Both the position numbers and the translations under genes were made by a program. The notes beneath the pieces are model-generated. The model made no database searches. It was not told the origin of the DNA and worked only from the letters and a program-made list of their open reading frames with translations. A stretch of 64,000 bases of DNA from Paludibacteraceae bacterium (GTDB taxonomy: Bacteria > Bacteroidota > Bacteroidia > Bacteroidales > Paludibacteraceae), in the NCBI GenBank assembly GCA_017467185.1, contig JAFTSS010000036.1:1-64000 (forward strand). Reading direction: 5' to 3'. Shown piece after piece: positions 32,711 to 41,332 of this stretch; position 1 is the stretch's first letter, and each line of letters begins with the position of its first letter.

Positions 32711-33472
32711 ATGGATTTCACAATAGAGAAATATGAAGAGTTGATTTCGGCATTGAAGGATGCTGGATATGAGTTTGTGACTTATGCTGAGTACTGCGAG
32801 GGGCATAGGGCAGATAGGTTGGTGGTGATGAGACATGATATAGATAGGTTGGAGATGAGTACTATGCGTATAGGTCGAATGGAAAGGAGGATGGGAGTGA
32901 AGGCTTCGTATTATTTTAGAGAACGACATGTGTGTAGTAAGTTCTTGATTAGTTTTTTTGTAGACCGGGGACATGAAGTGGGCTATCATTATGAGGATTT
33001 GGTGACAGAGAAAGGAGATGTAGATAAAGCGTATGCAAGGTTTGTGCGTAATGTGGATAAAATGCGTCAAGTGGCTGATGTGCGGACAATTACAATGCAT
33101 GGATCGCCAACGAGTAGGTTTGATTCAAAGGATATGTGGCGAGTGTATGATTATAAGAAATTGGGGTTGATAGGAGAGCCTCAATTTGATATAGATTGGA
33201 GTGAGATTTTTTATTTAACAGATACGGGACGGAGTTGGAATGGGGTGAGTAGGAGAGATAAAGTAGCCGAATTTAAGTCGGCATGGGAGGCGAAAGGTTG
33301 GGTGTATAAAACAACGGACGATGTAATAAAGGCTGTGCGAGAAGGTAGTTTCCCTAAGCAGTTGATGATGACAACGCATCCGCAAAGGTGGGCTGATAAT
33401 ATGTGGAAATGGGTGAAAGAGTTGGTGGTGCAAGGGGTGAAAAATTTTGTGAAAAGAATTTATATGAATTAA
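32711..33472 (+). CDS. Polysaccharide deacetylase-like (NodB-fold) protein
   Basis: 253 residues from MDFTIEKYEELI at 32711; the eight upstream codons belong to the repeat. Short motifs fit a divergent NodB-type metal-dependent deacetylase: VVMRHDIDR (Asp and metal His-Asp region), ASYYFRERHV, GHEVGYHYEDL, ITMHGSPTS and MMTTHPQRW near the C terminus. No signal peptide, so probably cytoplasmic, as in proteins acting on glycan precursors. The neighbouring glycosyltransferase is divergent and supports a glycan role. Codon use is richer in AGG and ATA than that of neighbours. Function inferred only from motif order. Confidence 0.65.
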   Translation: MDFTIEKYEELISALKDAGYEFVTYAEYCEGHRADRLVVMRHDIDRLEMSTMRIGRMERRMGVKASYYFRERHVCSKFLISFFVDRGHEVGYHYEDLVTEKGDVDKAYARFVRNVDKMRQVADVRTITMHGSPTSRFDSKDMWRVYDYKKLGLIGEPQFDIDWSEIFYLTDTGRSWNGVSRRDKVAEFKSAWEAKGWVYKTTDDVIKAVREGSFPKQLMMTTHPQRWADNMWKWVKELVVQGVKNFVKRIYMN

Positions 33473-33473
33473 A

Positions 33474-33693
33474 TTTTAACATAAGTACAAAAATCTTTGG
33501 GGTTGGTTTACTATGTTATAGTGATGTTTATTTGTTTTGTGGTGACGATTTATTTTTTTAAGTACATGCCTTGTGATTAAATAAAGTTATGATTTTGGGT
33601 ATGTACTTGAAAAAGATTATCAAGATGAAATCTCCTTAAAAAACAACTGTATGGCATAAACCTAAAAACATAAAATATGTACTTCTGTTAAGA
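33474..33693. mobile_element. MITE-like family 1, copy F
   Basis: Ends TTTTAACATAAGTACAAA and ATGTACTTCTGTTAAGA; inner pair TTTTTTAAGTACATGCC / GGTATGTACTTGAAAAA. Between the deacetylase-like gene and mutS. Confidence 0.82.
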
Positions 33694-33717
33694 AAATAAG
33701 AAAATAAAAATTGAATT

Positions 33718-36333
33718 ATGGCAAAAGTAGTTGAAACGCCGTTGATGAAACAGTATAATGAGATAAAGGCACAGTATCCAGATGCGGTGCTTTTGTTTCG
33801 TGTTGGTGATTTTTATGAGACCTTTTCGGATGATGCTATACGCACGAGCGAGATATTGGGTATCACGCTGACACGTCGTGCCAATGGAGCAGCGCAGTAT
33901 GTTGAGTTGGCTGGATTTCCTCATCATGCGTTGGACACCTATTTGCCTAAATTGGTGCGTCATGGTTTGCGTGTGGCTATTTGCGACCAATTGGAAGACC
34001 CTAAGACAGTTAAAGGTTTGGTGAAGAGAGGTATAACCGAATTGGTTACGCCTGGCGTGAGTGTGAACGACAATATATTAGATGTGAAGGAGAACAACTT
34101 TTTGGCGTCGGTGTATATGACTAAAAAAGGTGTGGGATTGAGTTTGTTAGATATATCAACAGGTGAGTTTTTGGTGGGCGAGGGTAAAGCAGATTACATT
34201 GAGAAGTTGATAGGTTCGTTTGCGCCGAAAGAGATTATATATGAGGCAGATATGCGCAGTGAAGTGATTGAAATGGTGGGTGGAAAATACTTTTTGCAAT
34301 CGATGCCCGATTGGGTTTATACGATAGATTCGGCACGTAGTCGTTTATTGAAACACTTTGAGGTTAAGAACCTTAAGGGATTTGGCGTGGATGATATGGA
34401 GTTGGGCGTAGTGGCTGCAGGAGCAGTGCTTTATTATCTTGACCAAACAAAGCATGAGCAGGTGGGGCATATCACGTCGTTGGCTCGCATAGAGGGCGAT
34501 AGATTTGTGTGGATGGATGGCTTTACAGTGCGTAATCTTGAACTTTTGGGTGGTATGCATCAGTCGGGACGCAGTCTATGTCAAGTGATTGACCGCACAG
34601 TGACGCCTATGGGTGGACGATTGTTGAAGCGTTGGTTGATGTTCCCTCTCAAAGAGGTGAAACCGATAGAAGACCGTTTGGCTGTTGTAACACAAATGTT
34701 CCGCAATCGTGAGATGAAAGAAATGTTGGAAGAGTCGCTCGGCAGAGTGGGCGATTTGGAGCGTATAATGAGTAAAGTGGCAGTTGGACGAGTAACACCG
34801 CGCGAGTTGTTGCAACTGAAAATTGCATTGCAATCGGTGGCAGAAGTCAAGCAAATATGCTCTGTTGCAACAGATTGCGAACCAATGTTGCGAGTGGCAG
34901 ATAGATTAAACCCTTGCGAAAGATTGATAGAGCGCATAAGGCGAGAATTGTCGGAAACAGCACCTGTAATGTTGAATAAAGGGGGAGTGATAGCAGAAGG
35001 TGTGAGTCCTGAATTGGACGAATTGCGCCAGATAGCTTATCACGGCAAAGATTATTTGATGCAGATACAGCAGCGCGAAAGCGAATTGACTGGTATTCCA
35101 AGTTTGAAGATAAGTTATAATAACGTATTCGGTTACTATATTGAAGTGCGTAATACTCACAAAGATAAGGTACCTGCAGAGTGGATACGTAAACAGACAT
35201 TGGTGAATGCTGAGCGTTATATTACGGCCGAATTGAAAGAGTATGAAGAGAAGATTTTAGGCGCAGAGGAGAAGATAGCAGTGCTTGAAGCACAACTCTT
35301 TAACTCGCTTGTACAGGCTGTGATAGAGTATATTTCGGCAATACAGGTCGATTGTGTGGAATTGGCACAATTGGATTGTTTGTTGGGCTTTGCGCGAGTG
35401 AGTGCCGAGAATAAATATAACTGTCCGGTTATCACCGACGAAAATGTGATAGATATACGTCAAGGGCGTCATCCTGTGATAGAAAAACAGTTGCCAATCG
35501 ACGAATCGTATGTGCCAAATGATGTCTATCTTGATAGTGATAAACAGCAAGTTATGATGATAACAGGTCCGAATATGGCAGGTAAGTCAGCCTTGTTACG
35601 TCAGACTGCTTTGATTGTTCTCTTGGCACAAATGGGATGTTATGTGCCAGCCGAAGCGGCGCGAATAGGGGTGGTAGATAAGATTTTTACTCGTGTTGGC
35701 GCGAGCGATAACCTTAGTGTAGGCGATTCGACCTTTATGGTTGAGATGAACGAAGCGGCAAGTATATTGAATAATATGACCGACCGCAGTCTCGTGTTGT
35801 TTGACGAATTGGGTCGCGGAACCAGCACGTATGACGGTATATCAATTGCGTGGGCAATAGTGGAGTATATACATGAACGTAAAGGCGTGAGAGCTAAGAC
35901 ATTGTTTGCAACTCACTATCACGAATTGAACGAGATGGAGAAATCGTATGCTCGTGTGAAGAATTACAATGTGTCGGTGAAAGAGGTTGATAAGAAAGTG
36001 ATATTCTTGCGCAAATTGGTGCGTGGGGGCAGTGAGCATAGTTTCGGTATCCATGTGGCGAAGATGGCAGGTATGCCACGCTCGGTTGTTGAACGAGCAA
36101 ATGAAGTATTGGAACTATTGGAACGTGAAAATAAACAATCAATTATCGAAGGTAAAGATATGACCAAAGCCGCAGTGCGCGAAGGTATTCAACTCAGTAT
36201 GTTCCAATTAGATGACCCAGTGCTCAAAGCAGTGCGCGATGAGATATTAGGGTTGAATATCGACAATCTCACACCAGTAGAAGCTTTGTTGAAACTTAAC
36301 GAGATAAAGAAGATAGTTTCGGGTAAATCGTAG
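33718..36333 (+). CDS. mutS: DNA mismatch repair protein MutS
   Basis: 871 residues, full length. Recognises mismatches and recruits MutL. The N-terminal mismatch-binding domain has the Phe-x-Glu wedge in [11 protein letters not shown] (near residue 38). Core and lever domains follow. The ATPase has Walker [14 protein letters not shown] near 617-629, Walker [14 protein letters not shown] and the TFATHYHEL signature, and the C-terminal helix-turn-helix/dimer region is intact ([14 protein letters not shown]). Start ATG at 33718 follows a family 1 element. A functional MutS matters because the window is rich in slippage-prone short repeats. Confidence 0.97.
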   Translation: MAKVVETPLMKQYNEIKAQYPDAVLLFRVGDFYETFSDDAIRTSEILGITLTRRANGAAQYVELAGFPHHALDTYLPKLVRHGLRVAICDQLEDPKTVKGLVKRGITELVTPGVSVNDNILDVKENNFLASVYMTKKGVGLSLLDISTGEFLVGEGKADYIEKLIGSFAPKEIIYEADMRSEVIEMVGGKYFLQSMPDWVYTIDSARSRLLKHFEVKNLKGFGVDDMELGVVAAGAVLYYLDQTKHEQVGHITSLARIEGDRFVWMDGFTVRNLELLGGMHQSGRSLCQVIDRTVTPMGGRLLKRWLMFPLKEVKPIEDRLAVVTQMFRNREMKEMLEESLGRVGDLERIMSKVAVGRVTPRELLQLKIALQSVAEVKQICSVATDCEPMLRVADRLNPCERLIERIRRELSETAPVMLNKGGVIAEGVSPELDELRQIAYHGKDYLMQIQQRESELTGIPSLKISYNNVFGYYIEVRNTHKDKVPAEWIRKQTLVNAERYITAELKEYEEKILGAEEKIAVLEAQLFNSLVQAVIEYISAIQVDCVELAQLDCLLGFARVSAENKYNCPVITDENVIDIRQGRHPVIEKQLPIDESYVPNDVYLDSDKQQVMMITGPNMAGKSALLRQTALIVLLAQMGCYVPAEAARIGVVDKIFTRVGASDNLSVGDSTFMVEMNEAASILNNMTDRSLVLFDELGRGTSTYDGISIAWAIVEYIHERKGVRAKTLFATHYHELNEMEKSYARVKNYNVSVKEVDKKVIFLRKLVRGGSEHSFGIHVAKMAGMPRSVVERANEVLELLERENKQSIIEGKDMTKAAVREGIQLSMFQLDDPVLKAVRDEILGLNIDNLTPVEALLKLNEIKKIVSGKS

Positions 36334-36358
36334 TAACTTTTTGAATGAAAAATAAATA

Positions 36359-37402
36359 ATGTCAAAGAATTTTGAGATAAGAAATAGTACAGCTGAATTT
36401 TTGATATTTCAGATAGATAGCAAAGATGATGGTATTCAAGTAGTTTATAAAGATGAAACTATTTGGGCAACACAAAAGGCTATGGCTGAGTTGTTTGGTT
36501 GTTCAACTGATAATATAGGAGTACATCTTAAGAATATATTTCAAGCATTAGAACTGAGTAAGGAGGCAACTACCGAAAAAATTTCGGTAGTTCAACAAGA
36601 GGGTAAACGTAATGTAGAGCGTGAATTTTTGTTTTATAATCTTGATGCCATTATATCAGTTGGTTATAGGGTAAATTCTATTAGAGCAACGCAATTTAGG
36701 CAGTGGTGTACATTTGTTCTTCGTCAGTTTGCTATTCGAGGTTATGTGATAGATAAAAAGCGAATGGAGAATGGATCGTTTATTGGTGAGGATTATTTCG
36801 AACATTTGCTTGCCGAAATTCGAGAGATACGATTGAGTGAGCGTCGTTTTTATCAGAAATTAACAGATATATATGCTACAGCGATAGATTATAATAATGA
36901 TGCCCCAACAACTCGATTGTTTTTTATGAAAATGCAGAATAAAATGCATTATGCGGTACATGGTCATACAGCAGCAGAATTGATAGTGAGTAGAGCTGAT
37001 GCAAAAAAAGAGAATATGGGTTTGACAACGTGGGAAAAAGCTCCAAATGGTAAGATTGTCAAACCAGATGTTTCTGTAGCAAAAAACTATCTTAATGAGG
37101 CGGAATTAGAAGATATGGGACGATTAGTCAATTCAGTTCTTGATATGGCAGAGCGTATGGCTAAGCGTCATATACCAATGACGATGGAAGATTGGTCGAA
37201 GCGTATTGATATGATACTTGAGGCAGGAGATAATGCTATATTAACGAAAGCTGGAAGTGTTACAACCGAATTTGCTAAATCATTTGCCGAAACCGAATTT
37301 GAGAAGTATAGAGTGATTCAAGATAAATTGTTTAGTTCAGATTTTGATAAATTTACAGATAATAATTTATTGCCTTTTGATATAGATTTGTCGAAACAAT
37401 AA
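36359..37402 (+). CDS. RhuM-family protein
   Basis: 347 residues matching the virulence RhuM family (first noted in Salmonella pathogenicity island 3). Recognisable blocks: DETIWATQKAMAELFGCSTDNIGVHLKNIF (winged-helix-like), NVEREFLFYNLDAIISVGYRVNS, ATQFRQWCTFVLRQFAIRGYVIDKKRM, and the middle FFMKMQNKMHYAVHGHTAAELI. It is usually carried on mobile or accessory DNA and may be a toxin-like or DNA-binding factor; biochemical activity is unknown. It follows mutS by 25 bases and is followed by tandem hairpins. Confidence 0.88.
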   Translation: MSKNFEIRNSTAEFLIFQIDSKDDGIQVVYKDETIWATQKAMAELFGCSTDNIGVHLKNIFQALELSKEATTEKISVVQQEGKRNVEREFLFYNLDAIISVGYRVNSIRATQFRQWCTFVLRQFAIRGYVIDKKRMENGSFIGEDYFEHLLAEIREIRLSERRFYQKLTDIYATAIDYNNDAPTTRLFFMKMQNKMHYAVHGHTAAELIVSRADAKKENMGLTTWEKAPNGKIVKPDVSVAKNYLNEAELEDMGRLVNSVLDMAERMAKRHIPMTMEDWSKRIDMILEAGDNAILTKAGSVTTEFAKSFAETEFEKYRVIQDKLFSSDFDKFTDNNLLPFDIDLSKQ

Positions 37403-37448
37403 ATTATAATTGGTTTGTATTCATTGCTGTCCGATAATAAAATATAAA

Positions 37449-37482
37449 ACACACTTCTTGTAGGGAGTGTGGTTGTTTTTTT
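37449..37482 (+). terminator. Intrinsic terminator after rhuM
   Basis: Stem CACACT / AGTGTG with a T run on the plus strand. Confidence 0.7.
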
Positions 37483-37516
37483 ATTTGGGTAATTTAAAAG
37501 TCATGACTATTATATA

Positions 37517-37552
37517 AAAAACAACCGACTCACTTTGTAGGTGAATCGGTTG
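37517..37552 (-). terminator. Intrinsic terminator of rpsA
   Basis: Stem AACCGATTCAC / GTGAGTCGGTT read on the minus strand, followed by a T run (the A run at 37516-37521). Confidence 0.75.
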
Positions 37553-37579
37553 GAAATATAATTTTGTCAAAAGTTTGAA

Positions 37580-37620
37580 GTCATAAGTCTGTTGACTATT
37601 GACTGTTGTCTGTTGACGTT
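37580..37620. repeat. Heptad repeat, word TGTTGAC
   Basis: TGTTGAC TATTGAC TGTTGTC TGTTGAC between the rpsA terminator and the rpsA stop codon. Confidence 0.7.
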
Positions 37621-37623
37621 TTA

Positions 37624-39432
37624 TTATTTATTTTCTTTAGCTTCGAGGGCTGCTTTAGCGTCTTCGATCATTTGGTTTTTAAGATCTGAAAGAGCGTCGA
37701 TGTCGCCGAGAGTAGTTTTTTCTACTGCAGGCATTTCTTCTTTAGCAGCTTTAGTAGCTTTTTTCTCAGCAGCAGCAGCTTCTTCAGCAGCAGCTTTAGC
37801 TACGTCTTCGTAGATACGGCTGTGAGAAAGGATGATACGTTTGCCTTCTTTGTTGAATTCGATTACTTTGAAGCTAAGTTTTTCGTCAACTTTAGCGTTA
37901 GAACCGTCTTCTTTAACAAGGTGTTTTGGAGTAGCGAAGCCTTCAACACCGTAAGGGAGAGCAACTACTGCACCTTTGTCGAGCATTTCGATGATAGTAC
38001 CTTCGTGGATGCTATCTGGAGTGAAGATAGTTTCGAATACATCCCATGGGTTTTCTTCGAGTTGTTTGTGACCGAGGCTGAGGCGACGGTTTTCTTTGTC
38101 TATTTCAAGAACAACAACTTCGATTTCTGAACCGATTTGAGTGAATTCAGATGGGTGTTTGATTTTTTTAGTCCAGCTGAGGTCAGAGATGTGGATAAGA
38201 CCGTCGATACCTTCTTCTATTTCAACGAATACGCCGAAGTTAGTGAAGTTGCGTACGCGAGCTGTGTGTTTTGTGCCAGCAGCATATTTAGTATCGATGT
38301 TTTCCCATGGATCAGCTTTGAGTTGTTTGATACCGAGAGACATTTTGCGTTCGTCGCGGTCAAGTGTAAGGATAACAGCTTCTACGTCGTCGCCTACTTT
38401 GAGGAAGTCGTTAGCTGTGCGGAGGTGTTGGCTCCAGCTCATTTCTGAAACGTGGATAAGACCTTCTACGCCAGGGATAACTTCAACGAATGCGCCGTAG
38501 TCAGCCATAACAACAACTTTACCAGTGATTTTGTCACCTACTTTAAGGTCAGCGTTAAGAGCATCCCATGGGTGAGGAGTAAGTTGTTTCAAGCCGAGAG
38601 CGATACGTTTTTTCTCGTCATCGAAATCAAGGATAACAACGTTGATTTTTTGGTCGAGTTTAACGATTTCTTCTGGGTGGTTAACACGGCCCCAAGAGAG
38701 GTCAGTGATGTGGATAAGACCATCTACGCCACCAAGGTCGATGAATACACCGTAAGAAGTGATGTTTTTAACAACGCCTTCGAGTACTTGACCTTTTTCG
38801 AGTTTACCGATGATTTCGCGTTTTTGTTGTTCGAGTTCAGCTTCGATAAGAGCTTTGTGCGATACAACAACGTTTTTGAATTCTTGGTTGATTTTAACGA
38901 TTTTGAATTCCATTGTTTTGTTAACGAAAACGTCGTAGTCGCGGATAGGTTTCACGTCGATTTGAGAACCTGGCAAGAATGCTTCGATTCCGAATACGTC
39001 AACGATCATACCACCTTTAGTGCGGCATTTTACGAAACCTTTAACGATTTCGTTGTTTTCGAGAGCTTCGTTCACGCGGTCCCAAGAGCGAGTAGCGCGA
39101 GCAGCTTTGTGAGAAAGGATAAGTTGACCTTTTTTGTCTTCTTGGTTTTCAATGAACACTTCAACTTCGTCACCTACTTTAAGGTCTGGGTTGTAACGGA
39201 ATTCGCTCATAGGGATAATACCGTCTGATTTGAAACCGATGTTTACAACAACTTCACGTTTGTTCATTGAGATGATTTTACCCATCATAACTTCTTTGTC
39301 TTTCACTTGGTTAAGTGTTCCGTCATAAAGGGCAGTTTGTTGTTCACGTTCTTCTTTTGATAATACATCGCCTTTTGCGTATGCATCCCAATCGAAATCA
39401 GCCTGTGGGGCTACATTTTTAAATTGATCCAT
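37624..39432 (-). CDS. rpsA: 30S ribosomal protein S1
   Basis: 602 residues from MDQFKNVAPQADFDWDAY at 39432 (an upstream in-frame Met adds eight unlikely residues). Six S1 RNA-binding domains are visible, with successive repeats of GxVxxxxxYGVFVDL..GVDGLIHITDLSW type (for example near residues 218, 300 and 390), then a C-terminal Ala/Lys/Glu-rich tail (AAAEEAAAAEKKATKAAKEE). S1 helps mRNA bind the 30S subunit and is likely important here, since starts lack Shine-Dalgarno sequences. Codon use is strongly optimised. Confidence 0.97.
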   Translation of the reverse strand: MDQFKNVAPQADFDWDAYAKGDVLSKEEREQQTALYDGTLNQVKDKEVMMGKIISMNKREVVVNIGFKSDGIIPMSEFRYNPDLKVGDEVEVFIENQEDKKGQLILSHKAARATRSWDRVNEALENNEIVKGFVKCRTKGGMIVDVFGIEAFLPGSQIDVKPIRDYDVFVNKTMEFKIVKINQEFKNVVVSHKALIEAELEQQKREIIGKLEKGQVLEGVVKNITSYGVFIDLGGVDGLIHITDLSWGRVNHPEEIVKLDQKINVVILDFDDEKKRIALGLKQLTPHPWDALNADLKVGDKITGKVVVMADYGAFVEVIPGVEGLIHVSEMSWSQHLRTANDFLKVGDDVEAVILTLDRDERKMSLGIKQLKADPWENIDTKYAAGTKHTARVRNFTNFGVFVEIEEGIDGLIHISDLSWTKKIKHPSEFTQIGSEIEVVVLEIDKENRRLSLGHKQLEENPWDVFETIFTPDSIHEGTIIEMLDKGAVVALPYGVEGFATPKHLVKEDGSNAKVDEKLSFKVIEFNKEGKRIILSHSRIYEDVAKAAAEEAAAAEKKATKAAKEEMPAVEKTTLGDIDALSDLKNQMIEDAKAALEAKENK

Positions 39433-39496
39433 TTTAATTAAGTGTTTAATTTTCAAATGAATGGGTTAGACATTATATTGTTATTAAAATCGGGCG

Positions 39497-39504
39497 CAAA
39501 GTTA
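39497..39504 (-). promoter_or_regulatory. -7 element of rpsA
   Basis: TAACTTTG on the minus strand followed by CGCCCG, about 65 bases before the rpsA start. Confidence 0.7.
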
Positions 39505-39710
39505 CTACTTTTTTTTGAAACATGCAAGTGTTTGAATAATAATTTTTTAAAATATTTTTTTAGCCCTAAAAATTCACCATTTCAACGCTTCAATTCTGCT
39601 AAAAAATAAGCAAACGCAGCTCTCTTACCGTCTTATAATTATTCCACTTTATTTTCAGTTACTGATTACTAATATTTGTTTAATTCACTTTTTGTCTTTT
39701 TTTGTAAAAT

Positions 39711-39743
39711 ATTTGTCAGAATAAAATATTTGTACTATCTTTG
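39711..39743 (+). promoter_or_regulatory. Promoter of the hipBA pair
   Basis: TTTG at 39711-39714 and TATCTTTG at 39736-39743, 21 bases apart. The repeated TATTGTATTTnTTA downstream (39768-39822) may be an operator for the HipB-like repressor. The remaining part of 39505-39710 shows no gene. Confidence 0.7.
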
Positions 39744-39823
39744 CATAATAAATCATAGATAACAAATATTATTGTATTTGTTAATGAGTATTTTATTAGT
39801 TAATAGATATTATTGTATTTCTT

Positions 39824-40150
39824 ATGTTGTATAATTTTGAGTTAGAAAGCACAGCGGATGTCATGCGTGGTTTGGCTGAGAGATTGCAGAAGAGGCGTTT
39901 GGAAAAAGGATTGTCGCGAGGGGCTTTGTCGCAGATGAGTGGTGTGCCAGTACCGACGATTGCCAAGTTTGAACAGAAGCATAAAATTTCGCTTGAGTCG
40001 TTCGTGGCTATTGTTATGTCGCTTGGCTATACGGCAGATATGAAATCTGTGATGAGCGAACCGCTGTATTCCACGATGCGTGAATTAGAAGAGATTAATA
40101 GTAATAAAAACCGAAAACGAGGAAGAAATGTTGATAACAGAGATAAATAG
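39824..40150 (+). CDS. hipB: HipB-like antitoxin (XRE helix-turn-helix)
   Basis: 108 residues. Residues about 15-70 form an XRE/Cro-type HTH (LAERLQKRRLEKGLSRGALSQMSGVPVPTIAKFEQ). A basic tail follows (NKNRKRGRNVDNRDK). As in HipB it should bind DNA upstream of the operon and neutralise the HipA kinase. The end of the gene overlaps the hipA start by 23 bases, showing translational coupling. Confidence 0.85.
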   Translation: MLYNFELESTADVMRGLAERLQKRRLEKGLSRGALSQMSGVPVPTIAKFEQKHKISLESFVAIVMSLGYTADMKSVMSEPLYSTMRELEEINSNKNRKRGRNVDNRDK

Positions 40151-41222
40151 ATTGGCGGTGATGTATCGCAATCGAAAAGTTGGCGTGTTGGCTCTCACTC
40201 CCGATGGAAGTCGTTGTGTATTTGAGTATGATAAGGAGTGGTTGGTCGATGGATTTTCTATTTCACCTCGCGAGTTGCCCTTGAAATCAGAACTTTTCAT
40301 TGCCAAACGCGAACCTTTTTATGGTAATTTTGGTGTGTTTGAGGATAGTTTGCCTGATGGATATGGACGTTATCTGTTAAATCGTATGTTGCGCCGTTAT
40401 GGAGTGGATGATTTTGCGTTGACCCCTTTGCAGCGATTGAGCATTGTGGGGTGTGCTGGTATGGGTGCGTTGAGTTATCTGCCAGAAATGTTGCAAGGCG
40501 AGCCGAAGTCGTTGCCTAAAATGGATGAATTGCAACAGATGGCGTTGGATTTGTTTGGCGAAAAGGCAGATGTAGATGAGGAGTTGCTCTATCGTAGTAG
40601 TGGCAATTCGGGCGGCTGCCGACCTAAATGTCTGTTGCAAGATGAAGAGGGTAGTTGGATTGTGAAGTTTAGGCACATATACGACCCAATGGATATGGGG
40701 CGAATGGAGTGGCGCTACAACGATGTAGCTCGTCGTTGTGGTATTGATGTGCCTGATTTTAAGTTGATTGATGATTGCTATTTTGCAACAAAACGATTTG
40801 ATGTAATTGATGGTGTGCGTTACCATGTCATCACGGCAGCCGCTATGCTTGGTGTTTCGCATCAAGTGCCTACGTTGGATTATTCTGTCTTGTTGAACTT
40901 AACAGGGTGGCTCACTCAAAATCCCAAAGAGGTTGAGCAAATGTTTAGGCGTATGGTATTCAATGTGTTGGCTAAGAATCGTGACGACCATGCAAAGAAC
41001 TTTAGTTTCATATATACCGAGACAGGGTGGCATTTAACCCCAGCCTATGATTTGACATATAGTCCAGCAGGATATAATGGCGAACATGCAACCACGGTGA
41101 ATGGTTCGGGATTACCGACTGTGGCTGATATGGTGGCAGTTGGAGTGGGTATACGCATGAGCGAGAAGTGTTGCCGTGAAATTATAGAAGAATGTAAATT
41201 TCATGTTAAGGAATTGTATTGA
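40128..41222 (+). CDS. hipA: HipA-family serine/threonine kinase toxin
   Basis: 364 residues. N-terminal subdomain (about 8-105, with EDSLPDGYGRYLLNRML and the LTPLQRLSIVG linker) and kinase core: SSGNSGGCRPK (157-167, Gly-rich autophosphorylation loop), KFRHIYDPMDMGRMEW, catalytic loop NVLAKNRDDHAKNFSF (about 279-294) and metal motif AYDLTYSP (306-313). HipA of E. coli phosphorylates glutamyl-tRNA synthetase and causes persistence; the target here may differ. It is shorter than E. coli HipA (440) but includes both subdomains in one chain, unlike the split HipST type. Paired with the upstream HTH antitoxin. Confidence 0.88.
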   Translation: MLITEINRLAVMYRNRKVGVLALTPDGSRCVFEYDKEWLVDGFSISPRELPLKSELFIAKREPFYGNFGVFEDSLPDGYGRYLLNRMLRRYGVDDFALTPLQRLSIVGCAGMGALSYLPEMLQGEPKSLPKMDELQQMALDLFGEKADVDEELLYRSSGNSGGCRPKCLLQDEEGSWIVKFRHIYDPMDMGRMEWRYNDVARRCGIDVPDFKLIDDCYFATKRFDVIDGVRYHVITAAAMLGVSHQVPTLDYSVLLNLTGWLTQNPKEVEQMFRRMVFNVLAKNRDDHAKNFSFIYTETGWHLTPAYDLTYSPAGYNGEHATTVNGSGLPTVADMVAVGVGIRMSEKCCREIIEECKFHVKELY

Positions 41223-41268
41223 TAGTCAATTGTATATAGTGCATATATCCTAAAATAGCAAAAATCAC

Positions 41269-41299
41269 TTGCTTTTGGCAATTTTATTTTGTATCTTTG
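41269..41299 (+). promoter_or_regulatory. Promoter of the exonuclease-BspA gene
   Basis: TTG at 41269-41271 and TATCTTTG at 41292-41299, 20 bases apart. Transcription should begin near 41305, excluding the upstream in-frame ATG at 41297 as the start. Confidence 0.72.
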
Positions 41300-41332
41300 C
41301 AGAGAAATATCATGAATGTAAAATCTCATAGT

